Below, piece after piece: positions 59,104-64,000 of a stretch of DNA of 64,000 nucleotides. Below the pieces are notes generated by a model. It saw nothing but the letters and a program-made list of their open reading frames with translations, was not told the DNA's origin and ran no database searches. Each line of letters begins with the position of its first letter. Position 1 is the first letter of the stretch. Made by a program: the position numbers and the translations under genes. The stretch comes from JANQNX01 sp965601665 (lineage in GTDB: Bacteria; Pseudomonadota; Gammaproteobacteria; Eutrophobiales; Eutrophobiaceae), in NCBI GenBank assembly GCA_965601665.1, contig OZ271833.1, positions 1,674,001 through 1,738,000 of the forward strand. Direction: 5' to 3'.

Positions 59104-59652
59104 TTGAAACTCCACTGGCAAAACAAATGGCTGACACGACTGCGATTACGCAACACAACGCTGTCCGGGCTGTTGTTTCATACCGGATCATTGACACGCT
59201 ACATTGAGGACGAATGTAACAGCACGTTGCAGGTAGAGCTGAAATCCGAGTCCTGGCAACAACCTTTACCCGAAGAAACAGACAAGTTGAACCTGTCCGG
59301 TAATGAACAGGCCTTTGTACGAGAGTCCTGGTTAAAGACCGGTGGCGAATATCTCATCTATGCACGCAGTATTGTGCCGCGTGATACCTATGAGCAATTT
59401 TCTACACAGCTAAAAGAGCTGGGCACAAGACCCCTGGGTGAACTGTTATTTTCTGATACCGGTAGCTACCGTGCCGAAATGCGCTACGCACGCGTACCAG
59501 GCGACTGCCCTCTATTCAATGCAACACTTGATCATAACGATAGCAAGCAACCATTATGGGCAAGGCAGTCATTGTTTTACCTTAAAGAGAAACCGTTACT
59601 GATCCTGGAAGTTTTTCTACCCAATGTCGACCGTATGCTTCATGGTTCTTAA
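59104..59652 (+). CDS. ubiC: Chorismate lyase UbiC
   Basis: A 182-residue enzyme that splits chorismate into 4-hydroxybenzoate and pyruvate, the first committed step of ubiquinone synthesis. RESWLKTGGEYLIYARSIVP and GTRPLGELLF are the UbiC signatures, with the active-site Arg and Glu (REVxL-like region). The start is TTG at 59104. It is followed by ubiA, whose product uses its product. Confidence 0.88.
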   Translation: MKLHWQNKWLTRLRLRNTTLSGLLFHTGSLTRYIEDECNSTLQVELKSESWQQPLPEETDKLNLSGNEQAFVRESWLKTGGEYLIYARSIVPRDTYEQFSTQLKELGTRPLGELLFSDTGSYRAEMRYARVPGDCPLFNATLDHNDSKQPLWARQSLFYLKEKPLLILEVFLPNVDRMLHGS

Positions 59653-59681
59653 GCCTGTTATTGCTAACCTGAATACGTGGC

Positions 59682-60611
59682 ATGGCAATCACTAACCCGA
59701 TTAAGCAAACTATAAGCAAATGGTGGTCACAGTTTAATGTGCGCTACCCGCTACTGGCGCGGCGCCTGGCGTGCTATGCACGCTTGACGCGTCTCGATCG
59801 ACCCATCGGTATTTACCTGTTGTTATGGCCAACGCTATGGGGACTCTGGATCGCAGCAGAAGGCAAGCCGGATATTCATGTACTGGTGGTATTTATTGCA
59901 GGCGTGGTACTGATGCGCTCGGCCGGCTGCGTCATGAATGACATTGCTGATCGCCGTTTTGATCCCATGGTTGAACGCACGCACCAGCGACCATTGGCCA
60001 CTGGCGAGGTATCACCAGAAGAAGCATTACTGGTTGCCGGTGTGATCATACTGGTGGCTTTTTTACTGGTATTAACCATGAACAAACTGACCATACAGCT
60101 TGCCTTTGTCGCCGTGGTACTGGCCGGCATCTATCCGTTCATGAAACGCTATACCTACCTGCCCCAGTTTTTCCTGGGACTGGCCTTCGGCTGGTCTATA
60201 CCCATGGCGTTTGCCGCGCAAACGGGGGACGTACCGCGCGTCGCCTGGGTATTGTTGATTGCCAACGTACTGTGGTCGGTCGCCTACGACACCATCTATG
60301 CCATGATTGATCGCGAGGATGATCTCAAGATTGGTGTTAAATCTACCGCAATACTGTTTGATGATGCGGATCGAATCATCATCGCTATCATTCAGGGCAT
60401 GGTACTTGTGACACTGTTGCTGGCAGGTAACCAGGCCGGTCTGGGCCTGACTTTTTTCCTGGCGTTGGTGATTGCCGCCGGTTTGTTCGCCCACCAGTTG
60501 AAGTTAATATGGCATCGGCAACCGGCCAACTGCATGCTGGCCTTTCTGAATAACAACTGGTTTGGTCTGACGGTGTTTCTTGGAATCGTCCTGCACTATA
60601 TAATGTCATAG
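59682..60611 (+). CDS. ubiA: 4-hydroxybenzoate octaprenyltransferase UbiA
   Basis: A 309-residue integral membrane prenyltransferase with eight to nine helices. RLDRPIGIYLLLWPTLWGLW and the first Asp-rich motif NDIADRRFDP (about 86-95) bind Mg-diphosphate; YDTIYAMIDREDD is the second. It joins the prenyl chain to 4-hydroxybenzoate made by UbiC. 29 nt separate the two genes. Length is slightly above average due to an N-terminal extension. Confidence 0.94.
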   Translation: MAITNPIKQTISKWWSQFNVRYPLLARRLACYARLTRLDRPIGIYLLLWPTLWGLWIAAEGKPDIHVLVVFIAGVVLMRSAGCVMNDIADRRFDPMVERTHQRPLATGEVSPEEALLVAGVIILVAFLLVLTMNKLTIQLAFVAVVLAGIYPFMKRYTYLPQFFLGLAFGWSIPMAFAAQTGDVPRVAWVLLIANVLWSVAYDTIYAMIDREDDLKIGVKSTAILFDDADRIIIAIIQGMVLVTLLLAGNQAGLGLTFFLALVIAAGLFAHQLKLIWHRQPANCMLAFLNNNWFGLTVFLGIVLHYIMS

Positions 60612-60612
60612 C

Positions 60613-61509
60613 ATGTCGATAAAAAGACTCTTGATAATAACAACCTGCCTGCTCCCACTCATCGCGCACGCCGAAGAAACTCCCGACTTCGTTGCACAGG
60701 AATGCCAGCGTATCGGTAGCAAACTGGGCAGCGTCAGCATCAATGACTGCCTGGAAATCGAACTCACCGACAGCGGCGGTCGCTCTAACAAGGGTGCCGC
60801 CATCCTGTTGAAAGAATACCCACCGTTACCCTCGCGCAACCCCCTAGGCAAGGTATTACTGGTTGGTGGTATTCACGGCGATGAGTACTCATCAGTCAGC
60901 ATCGTCTTCAAATGGATGCAGATACTGGACATTTATCATTCTGGCCTGTTTCACTGGCATGTGGTGCCGTTGTTAAACCCCGACGGCCTGCTACAAAAAA
61001 AATCGCAGCGCGTGAATGCTAACGACATCGATCTCAACCGTAACTTCCCGATGGAGGACTGGGAGAACACCGCGCTTTGGCACTGGGAAAATTATCGTGG
61101 CAGTAACCCGCGTTATTACCCGGGCGAGGCACCGCTGAGCGAACCGGAGTCCAGTTGGCTGGTTGATGAAATTAATGAGTTTAATCCAGATGTGATCGTG
61201 GCCGTGCACGCTCCGCATGGCATCGTTGACTATGATTACGATGGCGTTCGCAATGGTCCTTACAAACTCGGACGTTTACACCTTAACCTGCTTGGAACCT
61301 ATCCCGGTTCGCTGGGAAATTATGCCGGCATTCAACGCAAGATCCCCGTGGTTACGATTGAATTACCATATGCCGGCATTATGCCAACCGATGTCGAGAT
61401 AAGAGGTATATGGCGTGACCTGGTACGCTGGCTAAGCAGAAATATTACCGAGGAAGCGTATATGGAAACGCAACAGCTGTTGCGGGATCAGGACGCAGCG
61501 CCCTCGTAA
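60613..61509 (+). CDS. M14-family zinc carboxypeptidase (MpaA-like)
   Basis: A 298-residue exported protein: signal peptide MSIKRLLIITTCLLPLIAHA. The zinc site is HGDE (H88, E91) and the later His in VIVAVHAP; NANDIDLNRNFP and TIELPYAG with the catalytic Glu complete the M14 motif set. It resembles MpaA-type amidases of murein peptides, but is periplasmic by its signal peptide. It lies 1 nt after ubiA and overlaps the convergent transpeptidase gene by 22 nt. Confidence 0.85.
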   Translation: MSIKRLLIITTCLLPLIAHAEETPDFVAQECQRIGSKLGSVSINDCLEIELTDSGGRSNKGAAILLKEYPPLPSRNPLGKVLLVGGIHGDEYSSVSIVFKWMQILDIYHSGLFHWHVVPLLNPDGLLQKKSQRVNANDIDLNRNFPMEDWENTALWHWENYRGSNPRYYPGEAPLSEPESSWLVDEINEFNPDVIVAVHAPHGIVDYDYDGVRNGPYKLGRLHLNLLGTYPGSLGNYAGIQRKIPVVTIELPYAGIMPTDVEIRGIWRDLVRWLSRNITEEAYMETQQLLRDQDAAPS

Positions 61510-62696
61510 ACAATACGCCACTTACCATCTTCTTCCTTACGCCAGTACTGACGCTTGGTAAACCGACGTTTGAAATTATCACTGCGGTAATCCTGTACAA
61601 AGGTCACGACCATCAGCTTTTTTTCGCCGGGGTACATGAAGATACTCTTGTCAGAGATATTCACCTTGATGAACTTCTTTGATTGGTTGACGCGTTTTTT
61701 GTACTCGACCCAGGAGTCATAATCTTTACCCAGCCCGGAGTAATCACGCGAGTAGTGACTGATGTAGCGCTTCACGTCCTTGCTTTCCCAGTCCTTGCGC
61801 CACTGCTCAACAAACACCTCGAAGCGTGACTGGCGTTGCTGCCACTCTGACCGGCTGATCCAGTCGATGCCATCGGAGATAATGACCGGCGTTTCGCCCT
61901 TATGGATGTAAGGCGCCAGCGTGTTTAAATCATTGTTACTGACAATGACACAGCCGTTACTGTCACGCGGTGGGCGACTGTAGGTATTGCTTGGCACTCC
62001 GTGTAACCAGATACCGTATCCAGTTCGACCATGGCGACGGTCCCACACGTTCGGGTAATCGATTGGAAAGGCGCCATCGCCGTAAAGGTCAGGTAGTTCT
62101 GCCGGGTTAATAAAGCCGGTCACGAAATAAACACCGACCGGTGTTTTCTGATCGCCCTCAACGTACTTGCCGGTTCCGTTCTTGCCAATGGTGACATAGA
62201 AATCACGGACCAAGCGCGGTACACCACCCTGGTTTCTGAACAGGTACAGGCGAGACCGGGAACTATCGACCACGATGACATGATCCTGTTTGCTATCCAG
62301 TTCAATTAAAGAGGCAGGGATATTCGCCTTGTCGATCGGTTGTTGATGGTATTGCCAGCGCGCACGTACTTCCTCGCGCAAGGCGCTGATCTTGTCATAA
62401 GGCGCATTGTAGACGTTGCCAAAGTCAGTCAATGGCTGCGCCCTGGCCATTAACATGTCGGCATACATCATCTGCGCTGCCTTGAAGTCCGGATTGATGC
62501 GGGTTAACTGGCGCAGGTCTGACAGCGCTGCCTCGGTATTGTTATTGTGAATATGATCTACCGCGTTCAGTAGCAGCGACTCGGAATAGACAGACAGACC
62601 ATCATCAGATGTTGCCTTGGAGAGCAGGTCGCCAGCCCGGGCTGAAGTGATAGCTAGCAGGCAGAAGAGTAATAAAACGTAACGATGTAATACCAT
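61488..62696 (-). CDS. L,D-transpeptidase (YkuD) with a Cds6-like C-terminal domain
   Basis: A 402-residue exported enzyme. Signal peptide MVLHRYVLLLFCLLAITSARA, then an N-terminal helical part (about 38-125) with TPR-like features. The YkuD domain (138-275) has H232 (LHGVP) and the catalytic C249 (SNGC). The C-terminus (about 292-400) is an NTF2-like domain of the Cds6 type, seen in related L,D-transpeptidases. It should cross-link or anchor peptidoglycan. The gene overlaps the convergent M14 gene by 22 nt. Confidence 0.88.
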   Translation of the reverse strand: MVLHRYVLLLFCLLAITSARAGDLLSKATSDDGLSVYSESLLLNAVDHIHNNNTEAALSDLRQLTRINPDFKAAQMMYADMLMARAQPLTDFGNVYNAPYDKISALREEVRARWQYHQQPIDKANIPASLIELDSKQDHVIVVDSSRSRLYLFRNQGGVPRLVRDFYVTIGKNGTGKYVEGDQKTPVGVYFVTGFINPAELPDLYGDGAFPIDYPNVWDRRHGRTGYGIWLHGVPSNTYSRPPRDSNGCVIVSNNDLNTLAPYIHKGETPVIISDGIDWISRSEWQQRQSRFEVFVEQWRKDWESKDVKRYISHYSRDYSGLGKDYDSWVEYKKRVNQSKKFIKVNISDKSIFMYPGEKKLMVVTFVQDYRSDNFKRRFTKRQYWRKEEDGKWRIVYEGAAS

Positions 62697-62729
62697 GCGT
62701 TTAGTAATTGATACCTGTAAACTGCATTA

Positions 62730-63791
62730 TTATCGTGTTCTTTCCTGCGTTATCAACCATTTATTATCGTATTTTCGCAACAGCAGTTGCTTGGTCACCA
62801 CGTCACCATAGGTATCGGACTGGTAGCGCTGGCGGAAACGTACCTCCGCGTAGTCCATGCCGTGCAGGTTGACCTTGATATCTGATAACGTGATCTTGAT
62901 ATAACCGGGTTTATTCAAGCGCTGGCTGCGTTCTGCCTTCCACGCGTCCAGGCTCTGGTTTTTACCGGGGACAAACTCGTTGGCATAGCTGTCCAGATAG
63001 CGTTGGACATCCTGGTCTGACCACGCAGCGGCCCATGCCTGAACCGCCAACTCAACATCATCACGCTCCTGCGAGGGTTGTACCTGTTCGACCACTTCTT
63101 CTTTTGCCGGCATTGGCGGAAATACCTTCTCCGGTGCGGCGGCAACTTTTTCCGGCTCAGGTTTTGGTGGAATAGTGATGATTTCGGGCTTATCCGGTGC
63201 CGGCGCTGGTTTCGGTACCGGCTTTGGCGCTGGCGCCGCGGCGACCTGTTCTGGTTCCGGTTTACTGGCAGGTGCGGCAGCCCCGGGATCAGAGATCATT
63301 TCATTAACCAGTGACAACTTGGCCCGGGCTGAATCATTGGTATTGTCCAGCTCCAGCGCCTGGTTGTAGGCGCGACTTGCCATCTTTGCATAGATGTCAC
63401 CCAGGTTTTCATGTGCCGTGGCATAACTTGGATGCGTATTGATCGCGTTTTTCAGCGCCTGTTCGGCTTCGCCGTATTTTCCCTGCGCCGCGTAAACTAC
63501 CGCCAGGTTGTTATAAGGCTCGGGTAAATCCGGGTTCAGTTTGATCAATTCTACAAAGGTCGTTTCTGCCTGTGGAAACCGTTCCATGCGGGTCAGGACC
63601 AGCCCTTTAAGAAACCGCAACTTTATGTCATTAGGACTGGCAGTCAGTTCACCTTCGGCTTTTTCCAGGGCCTGCTGCAAACGATTTTCCCTGATCAGAT
63701 TCTGGATATCCGCATAGGAATCGGCCAGTGCCTGGAAAGAAAACAAAATAGATATGAGGGATACGGAAATGAATTTATTAATCGTTTTCAT
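62730..63791 (-). CDS. TPR protein with a Cds6-like C-terminal domain
   Basis: A 353-residue exported protein with signal peptide (ending FQALA). TPR repeats fill about 25-155 (e.g. EPYNNLAVVYAAQGKYGEAE). A Pro/Ala/Glu/Lys-rich linker (about 172-235) follows, then an NTF2-like domain (about 243-353) whose AWAAAWSDQDVQRYLDSYA start and WLITQERT end match the C-terminal domain of the neighbouring L,D-transpeptidase. It precedes the transpeptidase gene by 33 nt, so both are probably made together. Confidence 0.82.
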   Translation of the reverse strand: MKTINKFISVSLISILFSFQALADSYADIQNLIRENRLQQALEKAEGELTASPNDIKLRFLKGLVLTRMERFPQAETTFVELIKLNPDLPEPYNNLAVVYAAQGKYGEAEQALKNAINTHPSYATAHENLGDIYAKMASRAYNQALELDNTNDSARAKLSLVNEMISDPGAAAPASKPEPEQVAAAPAPKPVPKPAPAPDKPEIITIPPKPEPEKVAAAPEKVFPPMPAKEEVVEQVQPSQERDDVELAVQAWAAAWSDQDVQRYLDSYANEFVPGKNQSLDAWKAERSQRLNKPGYIKITLSDIKVNLHGMDYAEVRFRQRYQSDTYGDVVTKQLLLRKYDNKWLITQERTR

Positions 63792-64000
63792 GCATGCGTC
63801 AGGTAGTTTAAAGGTTCATGGCATTATTAATCAGACTGGAGCCCCGAGAGTATCGAGTTATGCTTTATATATTTGTTTTTTAAAGATTTTTCTATTGAAT
63901 TCTAATTCTTAATGAATAAATGCCCATTCAAAATCAGAATATTAATCGTCAATAACAAAGTAAATTTTGTCTATTTTTAGCTAATTATAAATAAAAAGTG

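Noticed and set aside
1..64000. tRNA, rRNA, CRISPR or insertion sequence
   Set aside because: No cloverleaf, repeat array, transposase or integrase was recognised on reading either strand; a covariance-model search was not possible here.

Overview
The window looks like one chromosomal segment of a gammaproteobacterium with roughly 50% GC. The blocks gmk-rpoZ-spoT-ridA-recG, rph-rdgB, yicC-gmk and ubiC-ubiA, together with hemW and a COQ7-type ubiquinone hydroxylase, are the gene neighbourhoods expected of that class. No rRNA, tRNA, CRISPR array, transposase or integrase was recognised. The species cannot be named from the sequence alone.

Layout. 0-4.7 kb (+): a renalase-like FAD protein, COQ7-type hydroxylase, a small orphan, a DUF4149 membrane protein and UbiG, mostly joined by ATGA overlaps; then a TPR-like membrane protein on the other strand and a DUF309 protein. 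4.7-6.2 kb: cold-shock protein, a 55-residue Cys-rich protein, PhhB and a DUF1992 protein. 6.2-13.3 kb: an uncharacterised signalling locus. A minus-strand run encodes a Ser/Thr kinase fused to a cyclic-nucleotide-binding domain, an RDD membrane protein, a membrane-anchored orphan, a BaeRF/host-attachment-like protein and a 319-residue orphan. Divergently, a secreted protein overlaps a second, membrane-anchored Ser/Thr kinase. 13.4-17.8 kb: gcvT-gcvH-gcvP. 17.8-24.3 kb: an HU-like protein, a zinc-ribbon membrane protein, an autotransporter barrel, a HIT protein, arsenite methyltransferase and several small membrane or secreted proteins.

24.4-31.2 kb (-): a DUF900 hydrolase, a 36-residue membrane protein, a lipoprotein hydrolase, a membrane protein, SelO, and then a clearly AT-richer segment with a lone restriction-like DUF3883 protein and a 529-base gap carrying a cluster of DnaA-box-like motifs. 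31.2-37.1 kb: a sirtuin, a 50-residue acidic protein with its own terminator, a diguanylate cyclase, a haem-binding DUF3365 protein, an OmpA-type protein and a PilZ/YcgR-like protein preceded by a sigma-28-type promoter. 37.1-42.3 kb (-): a zinc-ribbon protein, a divergent UbiB/ABC1 kinase overlapping a hemerythrin protein, an exonuclease, a zinc-ribbon protein, a coiled-coil/ABM-domain pair and a membrane-embedded LuxR-type regulator. 42.4-52.4 kb: cytochrome b, then an ABC exporter, a GIY-YIG protein, HemW, an RND pump with its adaptor, RdgB and RNase PH. 52.5-61.5 kb (+): yicC, gmk, rpoZ, then spoT-ridA-recG-ubiC-ubiA and an M14 peptidase. 61.5-63.8 kb (-): an L,D-transpeptidase and a TPR protein that share a C-terminal domain.

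How the genes fit together. Ubiquinone synthesis recurs (COQ7 type, UbiG, UbiC, UbiA, and a UbiB relative). Nucleotide and stringent-response housekeeping lies at the right. Signalling genes (two Ser/Thr kinases, a GGDEF protein, a PilZ protein, a membrane LuxR protein) are unusually many. The best candidate for an undescribed system is the 6.2-13.3 kb kinase locus. Other points to check are the DnaA-box cluster near 31 kb, the sigma-28 promoter in front of the PilZ gene, the small proteins at 5.2, 25.6 and 32.1 kb, and a palindromic repeat near 34.5 kb.
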